A DNA stretch of 64,000 bases from contig MKRX01000016.1 of assembly GCA_001898035.1 (NCBI GenBank), positions 67,371-131,370 on the forward strand. Reading direction: 5' to 3'. Within the stretch, counting starts at the first letter, position 1. The number at the start of each line of letters is the position of its first letter. Origin of the DNA: Armatimonadetes bacterium 55-13 (GTDB lineage Bacteria > Armatimonadota > Fimbriimonadia > Fimbriimonadales > Fimbriimonadaceae). Positions 7,511 through 16,554 of this stretch are shown one piece after another. A model generated the notes under the pieces. It saw only the letters and a list, made by a program, of their open reading frames with translations. It searched no databases and was not told the DNA's origin. A program made the translations under genes and the position numbers.

Positions 7511-9051
7511 CGAGCCATCTTCAATGGGACCCGGCCCTTGGGAAAGTCACTGGCATCTGGAAAGAGCCAGCGCCAACAAAAAGAGTGTCTTCGAGGATCG
7601 TCTTCATACGTTCCGACATGAACGCAACATTGCCGAATCCTTGCTTCGTGAAAAGTATGCGCGTCCATGAACTGTTTGACCGTCACTCTGAAAGTGCGTT
7701 CAGCCATTTTGTCGAGTAATTTTTCGCCCCTCGCCTTCGACCAAACGGCTCCGAGCAAGTCGGTGAGTCCGGGTATGCAGTCGCACATTCGCATCATGTC
7801 TCCGGCCAATTGAATCGCTCCAACCTTCTGCTGCTCGCTGAATACCCGTTGCAAGACGCCTGACTGAATGAGCTCCTTCACGCTGTCGGAGGCGTTTTCA
7901 AAAGATATGGTGTTGGCGACGAAGTGAATCCAATTCTTCAATTCGTTGCGGCCAATCAGCTTGGGTAGCGATCGCCACTCTCCGTCTTTCATCTGAATGA
8001 GATAGCTGATGTCGCAGCAGTCTTTGTGGGAACAGGGCAGCGGGATGAAGTCGGAAGCATCCACTAAACCGGCTGTCTGTTCGCCTAAGCGACTAAGCAC
8101 CCCGGTGGGAGTGACGCGATCAAGCGGATCATACGTGGTCGTTCGACCGGATCCGAACATCGGCTGTATCGCAAGTCCTGCGCATCTTGGAATTGCTAAA
8201 CCGGTCCGAAGAACTGCGCCCACCTCGTCCTGGTTGACACCCTTGCAAACGGTCATGACCAAGGTAGTGAATACTCCCGCTTGGTTCAGGCGACAAAGTG
8301 CTAGCTGCTTCTCTTCTGAAACGTCTTCGCCTCGAAGAATTTCGTAGGTTTCTGACCTTATTCCATCGAATTGTAGATACACCTCGATTTTCTTTCGGTG
8401 TTCCGCTAGGAATCGGAGGAAGGCGTCATCTTTGGCAATTCGTCTCCCATTCGAGTTGAGCATCACGCGAGTGACGTTCCGCTCCATGATTCGCAACAGT
8501 ATCTCTTGAATATCTTGTCGCACGGTGGGCTCTCCCCCAGAGATCATCACGACACTTAACTTCCCCGCTTCCCGATCGATCGTGGTATCCACGGTATGAA
8601 GAATCTGATCAAGGCTTGGAAATGAATCGATCGCGGGAGACCCGGGGGGAAGGGCCGTTGCGTAGCAAGTCGGACAAGAGTAATTGCAGTTCTCCGTAAC
8701 GTTTAAGAGAAGAATACAACTGTGCTGACCATGGCTGGCGGGGAGACCGAGGCGATAGCCATCGGGAAATCCGGCGAAATTGTCCGCTCGATCCGGGGTG
8801 ACTTCAAGCGTCGGTGTACTCCACCCCATTCTTGCCGCCCAAATCTCTCGACTCTCTTCATAAAGACTCTCCGTAGTTCCATGACTTTTGCAGAATCTTC
8901 GGAGCCAAACTTTCCCATCGTGCGAAATCAACATTCCGTCAACGAATGCATCGGCATCGGTGCTTGTGCGAGGACGTTCAGCAAAACACTGTGGGCAAAC
9001 CGTTCGTGTGTATTCCTCAATGAGATAGGGTCGCGGAGATAGCCCAGCCAT
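7507..9051 (-). CDS. Radical SAM enzyme of the Tes/MSS-like (MJ0619-type) family
   Basis: The 514-residue protein has an N-terminal cysteine module (VCPQCF at 18-23, FCKSHG at 53-58), then a radical SAM core with CX3CX2C at Cys122, Cys126 and Cys129 (TENCNYSCPTCYA), SGGEPT at 171-176 and NSNGRR at 199-204. More cysteines follow: PCSHKDCC at 339-346, MCDC near 420, and CCVHVG at 475-480 with Cys492. This arrangement of N-terminal CPxC/CxxHG module, core and auxiliary cluster cysteines matches the archaeal tetraether synthase (Tes) and bacterial membrane-spanning lipid synthase relatives, which join fatty or isoprenoid tails through C-C bonds. That match is by memory of motifs, so substrate is uncertain. 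First gene of the operon. Confidence 0.8.
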   Translation of the reverse strand: MAGLSPRPYLIEEYTRTVCPQCFAERPRTSTDADAFVDGMLISHDGKVWLRRFCKSHGTTESLYEESREIWAARMGWSTPTLEVTPDRADNFAGFPDGYRLGLPASHGQHSCILLLNVTENCNYSCPTCYATALPPGSPAIDSFPSLDQILHTVDTTIDREAGKLSVVMISGGEPTVRQDIQEILLRIMERNVTRVMLNSNGRRIAKDDAFLRFLAEHRKKIEVYLQFDGIRSETYEILRGEDVSEEKQLALCRLNQAGVFTTLVMTVCKGVNQDEVGAVLRTGLAIPRCAGLAIQPMFGSGRTTTYDPLDRVTPTGVLSRLGEQTAGLVDASDFIPLPCSHKDCCDISYLIQMKDGEWRSLPKLIGRNELKNWIHFVANTISFENASDSVKELIQSGVLQRVFSEQQKVGAIQLAGDMMRMCDCIPGLTDLLGAVWSKARGEKLLDKMAERTFRVTVKQFMDAHTFHEARIRQCCVHVGTYEDDPRRHSFCWRWLFPDASDFPKGRVPLKMAR

Positions 9052-9139
9052 GTCGACTACTATCCATCAATGAGCGCCGCTATATCTACGAAGTCGCAAT
9101 AAACTGAGACGTGAGTAAGCAGCGAGGCGTCAAGATAGG

Positions 9140-9697
9140 ATGATGATCGCGCTCATTTCCCTCCTTCTAGGACTCCAGGCTCAAGCAAACGGCCCAAGTC
9201 TGGTTGCATATGACCTCAAGGGAAAACCAGTAGCTCCCCTGGTTGCCGATGGTCAGAGCAAGGCAACCGTATTGATCTTTTACATCGCCCATTGTCCAAT
9301 TGGCCAGAAGATGACGCCCGAGATCAATCGCGTGTTTCGAGAATTCAAGCCAAAGGGAATGCGAATGTACATGGTCCATGAAGAAATGACCATGCCTCCG
9401 GCAGACTTGGCCAAAGAGGCGCGAGAGTATGGTCTCATGCCGCCTATTCTCATAGATAGAGAGCATCGGTTAATGAGTCACTGCGGTGCAAGGATCAGCC
9501 CGCAGGTCTTTGTTTACGATGCCCGCATGAAACTGCAATACCATGGCCGCATCAACGACTTCTTTTATGGTCTCGGGCAGATGAGATCCAAGGTGACTCA
9601 CCATGACCTGCGCGACGCAATTGCTGCGGTCGTGCAGGGTTTAGCGCCTAAGGTAGCCAAGACGGAAGCGGTGGGTTGCGTCTTACCGACCGACTAG
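9140..9697 (+). CDS. Secreted redoxin (thioredoxin-fold) protein
   Basis: A 185-residue protein with a signal peptide (residues 1-16) and a thioredoxin fold. The active-site region reads HCPIGQKMTPEINR, so it has a single peroxidatic-like cysteine followed by Lys and Pro-Glu as in redoxin/SCO-like proteins, and a cis-proline-like SPQVFVYD later. The C-terminus ends in AVGCVLP, a second cysteine that could resolve or bind metal. It belongs to the AhpC/TSA-redoxin superfamily; electron-transfer partner is unknown. Its stop overlaps the convergent exonuclease III stop by 4 bases. ATGs at 9140 and 9143 are both possible. Confidence 0.78.
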   Translation: MMIALISLLLGLQAQANGPSLVAYDLKGKPVAPLVADGQSKATVLIFYIAHCPIGQKMTPEINRVFREFKPKGMRMYMVHEEMTMPPADLAKEAREYGLMPPILIDREHRLMSHCGARISPQVFVYDARMKLQYHGRINDFFYGLGQMRSKVTHHDLRDAIAAVVQGLAPKVAKTEAVGCVLPTD

Positions 9698-10467
9698 AGA
9701 TTAAAAGTCGCGGTCACAAACGTGTGGTCGCTTGGTCTCTCGCGCGTACGTGCATCTCGATCGATGACGCACTCCTTGCACAGACTAGCCAAGACCTCAG
9801 TGGCGTAGATGTGGTCGATCCGCCACCCAATATTCCGTTTAAAGCCATTTGGGACGGTGAAGTCCCAAAAGGTGTAATTCCCGCCCTCGGTCGTGAACAT
9901 TCGGAAAGTATCGATCAACCCAAAGTCTAGAATCGTGTCTAAGCGGGCAAATTCATCGGGATGATGACCAATCCCTCCCAGCAGTTTGGGAGAGTCGTAG
10001 ACATCTTCCGGCTTTCGGGCTACGTTGATGTCTCCTAGCCAAATCAGGGGCTCATCAGGACGATATCGCTCGCGCAGATACTTCGCGAAGCGATCCATCC
10101 AGGCCAACTTGTATTCAAATTTTTCGCTGCCGACCGTATTGCCATTTGGCACATAGGTGTTGATGACGGGGATTCCGTCGATGTCCGCCGAGATGATTCG
10201 GCAATCGGTTGGAAAAAGATCGTCGCCAAAACCCGTACGGACGTTTTGAAGCGGACTCCGACTCAAGAGCGCGACGCCATTCCAAGACTTTTGCCCGTGG
10301 ATAGCAACGTGATAGCCGAGGTCCTCGAAATCAGACAGCGGGAATTTGTCATCTTCCACCTTCGTTTCTTGGATCGCCAGGACGTCCGGTTCGTTTTCGG
10401 CCAACCAGTCGAGAGTCAATGGGAGGCGGGCTCGAATCGATGCGGCGTTGTAAGTAGCGATCTTCAT
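9694..10467 (-). CDS. xthA: Exodeoxyribonuclease III
   Basis: The 257-residue protein carries the exonuclease/endonuclease/phosphatase fold with Asn7 (IATYNAAS), Glu34 (IQETK), YVPNG, LGDINVA and the terminal SDHTFV block that holds the catalytic Asp-His pair. Exonuclease III cuts abasic sites and degrades one strand 3' to 5' in base excision repair. It is slightly shorter than E. coli Xth (268). It is convergent with the redoxin gene and lies 13 bases downstream of an unknown secreted gene on the same strand. Confidence 0.93.
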   Translation of the reverse strand: MKIATYNAASIRARLPLTLDWLAENEPDVLAIQETKVEDDKFPLSDFEDLGYHVAIHGQKSWNGVALLSRSPLQNVRTGFGDDLFPTDCRIISADIDGIPVINTYVPNGNTVGSEKFEYKLAWMDRFAKYLRERYRPDEPLIWLGDINVARKPEDVYDSPKLLGGIGHHPDEFARLDTILDFGLIDTFRMFTTEGGNYTFWDFTVPNGFKRNIGWRIDHIYATEVLASLCKECVIDRDARTRERPSDHTFVTATFNL

Positions 10468-10480
10468 CTTGGCGCGGAGT

Positions 10481-11281
10481 TTACTTTCCCCGAGCTGTCA
10501 GATCGAAGCGCGCAATAGGTTCTTTACCTTCCGCAAAGACTCTTAGTTCCAAGTTCTTTGCCGGAATTCCCTCTTCAGGTACGGGAGCCTGGACCAAATA
10601 CACGGCTCGCACATAGTCTCCCACAACACCATCGTATTCGGTAGGACGCCGCGTTCCAAACTCGGGCGCAAGGGGATCGAATCTCTGATCGAGCGCATAC
10701 CAGGGCCAGCGTTCGATTGATCCGAGATCGTATCCTCGAAAGATGCCAAGGTTACTTACAAAGGGGTCCTGAAGGAGTAAAGGAGCCTCTTTTCTCTTTT
10801 GTCCGACGGCTGTCTCCTGATGCCGATTATCGCCAGAACCAGCCTCAGAGAGCCAGGAAACGGCGAAGCGAACTTGGAGCGCTGTGCGTGGTTTACTTTC
10901 GCCGCCATCGGTCAGATCAAAGAAGCCTTGTTTCGGCAATGCATAGGTCTGCACCACAAAGCTGAGAGTGCCATTAAAGCTTTCTTTGAGGGTCTCCCAC
11001 CTTCGAGCGAGTTCGGTTTCCGACCATTTTTCTTTGGCATTGAGATACCCGAGCCAACGCGACAGTAAGTTGGGTGAAAGCCATGTGACATCGTCCATGT
11101 CCCGGCGTAACTGACCGTCGAACCAACGACCAATGATTTGGCGGTCCTCCATCATGATGCGATCCACTCCCTTTCCGGCGTAGTAGACCTTCTCGCCTCG
11201 GGCAAGTTCAGTTTGTATCGGTTCCGAAGGGAATTCCAGAGGCACACCGATCGCCAGTAAAGCTGCGAGGGTCGCAAGCAT
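10481..11281 (-). CDS. Secreted protein of unknown function (266 aa)
   Basis: The protein starts with a likely signal peptide (residues 1-15, MLATLAALLAIGVPLEF). No family is recognised. It is rich in Trp, Arg and Asp, with a central stretch that names no catalytic motif and no cysteines, and ends in a beta-like FDLTARGK. The gene is 13 bases upstream of exonuclease III, so both may share a transcript. Confidence 0.6.
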   Translation of the reverse strand: MLATLAALLAIGVPLEFPSEPIQTELARGEKVYYAGKGVDRIMMEDRQIIGRWFDGQLRRDMDDVTWLSPNLLSRWLGYLNAKEKWSETELARRWETLKESFNGTLSFVVQTYALPKQGFFDLTDGGESKPRTALQVRFAVSWLSEAGSGDNRHQETAVGQKRKEAPLLLQDPFVSNLGIFRGYDLGSIERWPWYALDQRFDPLAPEFGTRRPTEYDGVVGDYVRAVYLVQAPVPEEGIPAKNLELRVFAEGKEPIARFDLTARGK

Positions 11282-11362
11282 TGATTTCTATTATCGGTTC
11301 GTTCCCCTTCTCCAGTAGATCTCCCTTCCTGTGCTCTTCGATGAAGACGCAAATCCGTCAAA

Positions 11363-12700
11363 ATGAGAACAATGACGTACGACCTGATTATCCGAAACGC
11401 CTTAATCACCACGTCCGAATCCGAAGCGCTTGGGTCGGTGGGAATTCAAAATGGCAAGTTCGTCAAAATCGGCGTCGTCGAAGACAACGGACGGTCTGAG
11501 ATCGATGCTAAGGGACTTACTCTGATTCCCGGTGTGATTGATACTCAAGTTCACTTCCGTGAGCCAGGTCTGGAACACAAGGAAGATCTGGAGTCCGGCA
11601 CTCGTTCCGCCATTCTCGGAGGAGTCACCTCAATCTTCGAGATGCCCAACACTAATCCCACGACCACGACGGCCGAAGCTCTTCGAGACAAACTCGGTCG
11701 AGCGGCGGGAAGGGCTTGGTGTGATTTTTCTTTCTTCGTAGGAGCATCCAAAGAAAACGTAAGTGCGCTGTCCGAGTTGGAAATGCTTCCCGGTTCGCCC
11801 GGTGTGAAAATATTCATGGGAAGCTCCACGGGACCCTTGTTGGTGGACGATGATGAACATCTCCGCCAAGTGCTTAGAAACGGAAAGAGGAGATGTCCCA
11901 TTCACGCGGAAGACGAAGAGCGGAATGTGGCCAGGAAATCCCTTATGAGTGATCATCCCCACGCTCGCGAGCATCCGTTCCTCAGAGATGCGGAAAGCGC
12001 ACGTCTAGCCACCACCAGAATTTTGGCGCTGAGCAAGGAGACGGGACGCCCTGTCCATGTCTTACACATTTCTACCGCCGATGAATTGCCAATACTAAAG
12101 GCAGCCAAAGATGATGGGTTAGGCACCACATGTGAAGTCACTCCCCAGCACCTCTGGTTTGCTGCTCCGGATTGCTACGAGAAGCTCGGCACATTTGCCC
12201 AAATGAATCCACCGCTGAGATCGGCGGAACATCGCGAGGGATTGCGAAAAGCCACGAAGGCAGGTCTGTTCGATGTCATCGGCAGCGACCATGCTCCCCA
12301 CACAATTCAAGAAAAACAGCGACCTTACCCCCAGAGCCCGAGTGGAATGCCAGGCGTCCAAACCTTGCTGAGCGTTATGCTCACACTCTGCAGCCAGGGG
12401 CTCATCACCCTCAAGGACTTTGTGCGGATGGCTTGCGAAAACCCCGCTCGGATTTATGGAATCAAAAACAAAGGCTTTCTCAAGGAAGGCTATGACGCGG
12501 ACTTTGTGCTGATTGATCCCCAGCAGAAACGTGTCTTTGAGCGATCCATGATCGCGAGTAAATGTGGCTGGAGCCCTTATGAGGGCGAGGCACTAACGGG
12601 CTGGCCCATCCATGTCTTTTTAAGGGGAGAACAAATGGTTACCGAGGGGCAACTCACGGGCCGCCAAACGGGGCAGGCGGTGGAATTTACGTGGAAGTAA
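11363..12700 (+). CDS. pyrC: Dihydroorotase (class I, Gln-variant metal motif)
   Basis: The 445-residue amidohydrolase catalyses closure of carbamoyl-aspartate to dihydroorotate in pyrimidine synthesis. Visible blocks are PGVIDTQVHFREPG (57-70), KIFMGSSTG (about 149-157), PIHAEDE, VLHISTADE and GSDHAPH. The usual DxHxHxR motif reads DTQVHFR, so the first histidine is glutamine, as in the Bacteroidetes-type dihydroorotases (DDQVHFR). This probably changes the two-metal site rather than abolishing it. ATG at 11363 or 11372 are both possible. The downstream DinB gene overlaps its last ten bases. Confidence 0.88.
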   Translation: MRTMTYDLIIRNALITTSESEALGSVGIQNGKFVKIGVVEDNGRSEIDAKGLTLIPGVIDTQVHFREPGLEHKEDLESGTRSAILGGVTSIFEMPNTNPTTTTAEALRDKLGRAAGRAWCDFSFFVGASKENVSALSELEMLPGSPGVKIFMGSSTGPLLVDDDEHLRQVLRNGKRRCPIHAEDEERNVARKSLMSDHPHAREHPFLRDAESARLATTRILALSKETGRPVHVLHISTADELPILKAAKDDGLGTTCEVTPQHLWFAAPDCYEKLGTFAQMNPPLRSAEHREGLRKATKAGLFDVIGSDHAPHTIQEKQRPYPQSPSGMPGVQTLLSVMLTLCSQGLITLKDFVRMACENPARIYGIKNKGFLKEGYDADFVLIDPQQKRVFERSMIASKCGWSPYEGEALTGWPIHVFLRGEQMVTEGQLTGRQTGQAVEFTWK

Positions 12701-13116
12701 AGAGAGAATTCACGACCCTGTTCGATTACGATCTTTGGGCGAACCTCAAGTGGTTTCCCTTTTGTGAGGAGGAACCCCTCCGCCGCATCATGGAGCATAT
12801 CCTTCGAACTCAGATCATTTGGCTAGAGCGCAGCGGGGGAAAAAATTCATTCACTGCGGGCACTCCTTGGGATTTGATCGAAGAGATCAACATGGCTTGG
12901 AAGGAGCACATATTGAGCTCCGATCTTGAGCAAACAATCCACTATCAAAACTCGCTGGGTCAAAAATTTGCTCAACCACGTCGCGACGTCGCTCGACACG
13001 TCATTAACCACGGTACTTACCACCGTGGTCAGATTCGAGGAATGGCAGAAATGATGGGCGTTGAGGACTTTCCCGATACCGATTACATCTTCTACCTTCG
13101 AGAGCCTCGCGGCTAG
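12691..13116 (+). CDS. DinB-family protein (copy 1)
   Basis: A 141-residue four-helix protein of the DinB/YfiT metal-binding superfamily. The N-terminal FDYDLWANLKW helix, MEHILRTQIIW with its His, and the C-terminal HVINHGTYHRGQI give the three-histidine metal site of the fold. Family members include bacillithiol and mycothiol transferases, but most are of unknown role. The GTG start lies inside the end of pyrC (10-base overlap). Four more DinB-type genes are in this window. Confidence 0.88.
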   Translation: MEVKREFTTLFDYDLWANLKWFPFCEEEPLRRIMEHILRTQIIWLERSGGKNSFTAGTPWDLIEEINMAWKEHILSSDLEQTIHYQNSLGQKFAQPRRDVARHVINHGTYHRGQIRGMAEMMGVEDFPDTDYIFYLREPRG

Positions 13117-13133
13117 CCGGTATGCTCTAAGCA

Positions 13134-13736
13134 ATGCCGAAGTTGATTCTCGTTCGTCACGGCCAGTCGATCTGGAACCTAGAAAACCGATTTACGGGAT
13201 GGGTGGACGTCCCACTTACCGAACAGGGGCAAAAAGAAGCTCGTGCTTGCGGCCAAAAGCTCAAGGGCGTCGATATCCAAGTCGCCTATACCAGCGCTCT
13301 CACTCGCGCTCAGAACACCCTCGCCCTGATCCTGGAGGAAATGGGAACTACCGTTCCCGTCATCCGAGACCAGGCTCTTAATGAGCGCCACTATGGGGAC
13401 CTTCAAGGGTTGAATAAGGAAGAGACCGCGGAGCGATTTGGCGCCGACCAAGTCAAAATATGGCGACGAAGCTACGACATTCCGCCCCCCAATGGTGAAG
13501 CCCTCAAAAATACCGCGGAGCGCACTATTCCCTTCTTTGAGCGTTGCATCCTTGGCGACATCAAGCAAGGCAAAAATGTGCTCGTTGTGGCTCACGGTAA
13601 CTCAAATCGATCTATTGTCATGATGCTGGACAACCTTTCGAAAGAAGAGGTGCTGGAGTTAAACTTGGATACGGGTGTTCCGTTGGTTTACGAACTAACT
13701 CCCGCCGGAGAAGTTCTCGGTAAAGAGATTCTCTGA
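13134..13736 (+). CDS. gpmA: 2,3-bisphosphoglycerate-dependent phosphoglycerate mutase
   Basis: The 200-residue protein has the histidine phosphatase motif LVRHGQSIWN (His9 is phosphorylated), TSALTRAQNT, NERHYGDLQG and VVAHGNSNR (the second catalytic His). It interconverts 3- and 2-phosphoglycerate in glycolysis. It is on the short side for dPGM (usually 230-250), as in compact bacterial forms. Its 3' end overlaps the convergent Lnt gene by 42 bases. Confidence 0.9.
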   Translation: MPKLILVRHGQSIWNLENRFTGWVDVPLTEQGQKEARACGQKLKGVDIQVAYTSALTRAQNTLALILEEMGTTVPVIRDQALNERHYGDLQGLNKEETAERFGADQVKIWRRSYDIPPPNGEALKNTAERTIPFFERCILGDIKQGKNVLVVAHGNSNRSIVMMLDNLSKEEVLELNLDTGVPLVYELTPAGEVLGKEIL

Positions 13737-15092
13737 TTCAGTCGCCTTGGGTTTTCGGCACAGAAAGATGCCGAAAATCCAAGCCCCTATGCAAATGTAC
13801 AGAAACAGATCGCCGATTTTCGAGTACATCGTCTGACGTCTCCCGGTCACATTGGCCGCGCCAACCACTTCTCCATCTTTTGCCTCGAAAACAATCTGGC
13901 CATCGCTATCGACGATCATAGAGTATGCGTACCCATCATCTCTTATCATAGCGACCCCATTCTCGGCCGCCCGAAAGGGCAAAAACGCGGCATGGACTGC
14001 CGCAATAAAATGGTGAGTTGAAGGAGGATCGATAGTGGGTAGCGCAATCATCGTCACCCCAGGCAAAGCCGCCGTCTCGCGCATCAAGACCGGGAAGCAA
14101 GAATCAAAACAGATACTCAATCCGACGTTTCCGGATGGCCCCGGCGCCGCCACAGGCGAGGACCCGGGCGTATGCATCGTGATTTCACCACCAAAGAGAT
14201 GAATCTTGTAATAGGGTGCAGAAACGCTGTCTTTCGAGATCAGCGAGGCGACATTGTGAGGGCGAGGCGCAAAGTCATCGTTATAAGAGGTTACGATGGC
14301 TGAAGCTCCGGGGGCTGAAGCAATTGCTTGAAGAGCCGTCGTATCTCCTCGTGGAGCTAGGACCAAGCCACCGAACTCTGGCCAGACCACCAGGCCCCCA
14401 TCAGCCAGGCGAGACGCCTTCTGATGAAGTTTGGTTAGGCTTTCTTCATCGGTCGCTTCGCTTTGAAGAATGCCAACGCGGGCTTGCGGCACTTTCTGGT
14501 TGACAGTCACCTTCTGAATGCCGGCGACACCCAAAAGAGCGACCGGCAGTACCCCAGCTAGCAGATACTTCCCGCTTGAAAGACACCGTGCTAAGGCAAA
14601 ATTTGCTAGCCAGAGGAAGAACGAAACAAGCCATATACCACCGATCGAGGCCATATAAAGCAGGCACGGCTGCCGATATTGTGTGAGCGCCAGATGAGCT
14701 GGAAGTTGTACAAGGAGACAAGCTTCCAACATCGTGGCGAATGCGGCATACCACCAGAGTGGTTTGTGCTCTGACCCTTTGTCGGCCCAAGCGCCCGCGA
14801 CAATGGCGACGGTAAAGCCGTAAAACAGGCAGCCTGTATACACCCATGCATCAAGGCCTGAGAATGATTTTAGCGAATAGAACCAACCTGCCCTAATGCA
14901 AATGGCGCTGGAGGTGAGGGCAACAAGCCCTCCGATGAATCCGGCGACAAATCCACGGCCTCTGGCCGCAAGAAGGAGTGGTACAAAGGCAAACCAGGCG
15001 AGCCACCAAACGTCTGCGGGAGGCAATGCCAATGCGAACAAGGCCCCTGATATTAGACTGCCAACGACTAGTCTAACAAAGGGCAATCTCAT
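13695..15092 (-). CDS. lnt: Apolipoprotein N-acyltransferase
   Basis: The 465-residue protein has six to seven N-terminal membrane segments (residues 1-180), a carbon-nitrogen hydrolase domain and a last membrane helix. The catalytic triad can be read as Glu in VWPEFG, Lys in YYKIHLFGGE and Cys in SICFDSCFP. Lnt adds the third acyl chain to the N-terminal cysteine of lipoproteins in Gram-negative-type envelopes. The start is 1 base after the CrtI stop, so it lies in a minus-strand operon of CrtI-like and coiled-coil genes. An Lgt-like protein lies at 6489-7208. Confidence 0.85.
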   Translation of the reverse strand: MRLPFVRLVVGSLISGALFALALPPADVWWLAWFAFVPLLLAARGRGFVAGFIGGLVALTSSAICIRAGWFYSLKSFSGLDAWVYTGCLFYGFTVAIVAGAWADKGSEHKPLWWYAAFATMLEACLLVQLPAHLALTQYRQPCLLYMASIGGIWLVSFFLWLANFALARCLSSGKYLLAGVLPVALLGVAGIQKVTVNQKVPQARVGILQSEATDEESLTKLHQKASRLADGGLVVWPEFGGLVLAPRGDTTALQAIASAPGASAIVTSYNDDFAPRPHNVASLISKDSVSAPYYKIHLFGGEITMHTPGSSPVAAPGPSGNVGLSICFDSCFPVLMRETAALPGVTMIALPTIDPPSTHHFIAAVHAAFLPFRAAENGVAMIRDDGYAYSMIVDSDGQIVFEAKDGEVVGAANVTGRRQTMYSKIGDLFLYICIGAWIFGIFLCRKPKATESENLFTENFSGGS

Positions 15093-15093
15093 G

Positions 15094-16548
15094 CTAAGTG
15101 GACGGATTCCGTCTTGCTAGCCGTTCAACTGCGAACCGTCCGCTGAGAACCGCCATCGGCATCCCTGCCCCGGGTTGGACGGATCCACCACAGTAGAAGA
15201 GATTCTTGAACTGTTCATCGTAATTTCGGAGTGGCAAAAGGCCAAAGAGTCTGTATTTCTCGTCCGGCCCGTAAAGGGAGCCCTGATAGTTGCCATGAGT
15301 TTCCTCAAAGTACTGAGGAGTCTGAATACGTTCGAATACGACATCCTCCTGATCAAACTGAAGGCCGTATTGACGCAATGCCCCTCTGATTCTTTCGGCC
15401 AATAGTTGCGCATCTCGATCCCAATCTACATCTCCACATTGGGCGGGAACCGTTACCACGGCAAAGAGATTCGTCATTCCCTGCGGCGCGGTAGCTGAAT
15501 CCGTCTCGGACGTTACGTTAAGGTAAATGATGGAGGGATCAGGGAATCTTCGTTCGCCATAGAGTTTCTCAAAACCCTGCACGAACTGCTGGGGGACAAG
15601 CAGCGTGTGGTGACTGAGTCCGGCGAGCTTTCGACGAATGCCCCAATGCACTGTAAAATAGCTGAAGCTAGGCTCCCATTCCACCCGTTCTCCTAGCCAC
15701 TCTCGGGTCTTGAGGCGATCTCGGTTTGAAATGACCAATTCAGCCTCGATTACGCCATCAGTCGACAGGACTCCCGTAAGCCTGTTCCCTACCGAGCGAA
15801 ATCCCGTAACCGCCTTCCCTGTTTGAATTTCAACGCCAATCTCACGGGCCAGTCGTTCTAGCGCCCTTGGAATAGCGGCTACCCCGCCCTTGGGATAATA
15901 GACTCCACCCTCCAACATGAAATAAGGGATCAGAAAAGCCCCCGGCGCCTTGGCATCGTAGGTCTGTCCTCCATACGATGGAAAGCCATAGAAGAAAGCA
16001 CGGAGCAAAGGACTCTGAAACCATCGATCAACGATCTGTCGGTACGAACTCCGAAGATCAAACGCGACCCCAACTGCTGCAAGCCTGGGATCGAACAATT
16101 GCCACCATTGGTCGTAAGGGTGGTCGAACACGGACTGGCGAACTTTAGGTGCGACCTGATCTAGCTTTCGCATTAATTCATCGAAGCTAGCCGCGTCCGC
16201 AGGAAATTGCCTTTGCAGAAGTTCTAGGCATTGATATCTATCGGCGGGTAGGTCTAGGAACCCTTCGTTCTCAAAATAGACTCGACTAAATGGATCAAGG
16301 CGTTGAAACGTAAGATAATCTTCGCTTTGCCTTCCTGCCGCCCTAAAAACGCTTTCGTAAATCTCGGGCAAGATAACGATAGAAGGCCCTGGATCGAGTG
16401 AAAAGCCATCCTGCTCAATCCCTGCAGCTTTCCCACCTACAACAGCATGTTGTTCGAGAAGAAGAACATCAAAGCCTGCAAGACGGGCATAGATTGCCGC
16501 ACTTAACCCGCCGAGTCCCGCGCCTACGATGACTACGCTACGGCCCAA
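15094..16548 (-). CDS. FAD-dependent phytoene desaturase-like (CrtI family) protein
   Basis: The 484-residue protein begins with the dinucleotide-binding VIVGAGLGGLSAA (Gly9-Gly14) and ends with the CrtI/CrtN-type GGSVQPGAGMPMAVLSGR block. CrtI enzymes add double bonds to phytoene or to diapophytoene, using FAD. No other carotenoid gene is in the window, so the substrate could be a C30 or C40 carotenoid, or another isoprenoid. It sits between a small coiled-coil protein and Lnt in one minus-strand operon (spacings 6 and 1 bases). Confidence 0.85.
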   Translation of the reverse strand: MGRSVVIVGAGLGGLSAAIYARLAGFDVLLLEQHAVVGGKAAGIEQDGFSLDPGPSIVILPEIYESVFRAAGRQSEDYLTFQRLDPFSRVYFENEGFLDLPADRYQCLELLQRQFPADAASFDELMRKLDQVAPKVRQSVFDHPYDQWWQLFDPRLAAVGVAFDLRSSYRQIVDRWFQSPLLRAFFYGFPSYGGQTYDAKAPGAFLIPYFMLEGGVYYPKGGVAAIPRALERLAREIGVEIQTGKAVTGFRSVGNRLTGVLSTDGVIEAELVISNRDRLKTREWLGERVEWEPSFSYFTVHWGIRRKLAGLSHHTLLVPQQFVQGFEKLYGERRFPDPSIIYLNVTSETDSATAPQGMTNLFAVVTVPAQCGDVDWDRDAQLLAERIRGALRQYGLQFDQEDVVFERIQTPQYFEETHGNYQGSLYGPDEKYRLFGLLPLRNYDEQFKNLFYCGGSVQPGAGMPMAVLSGRFAVERLARRNPST

Positions 16549-16554
16549 GGGAGA

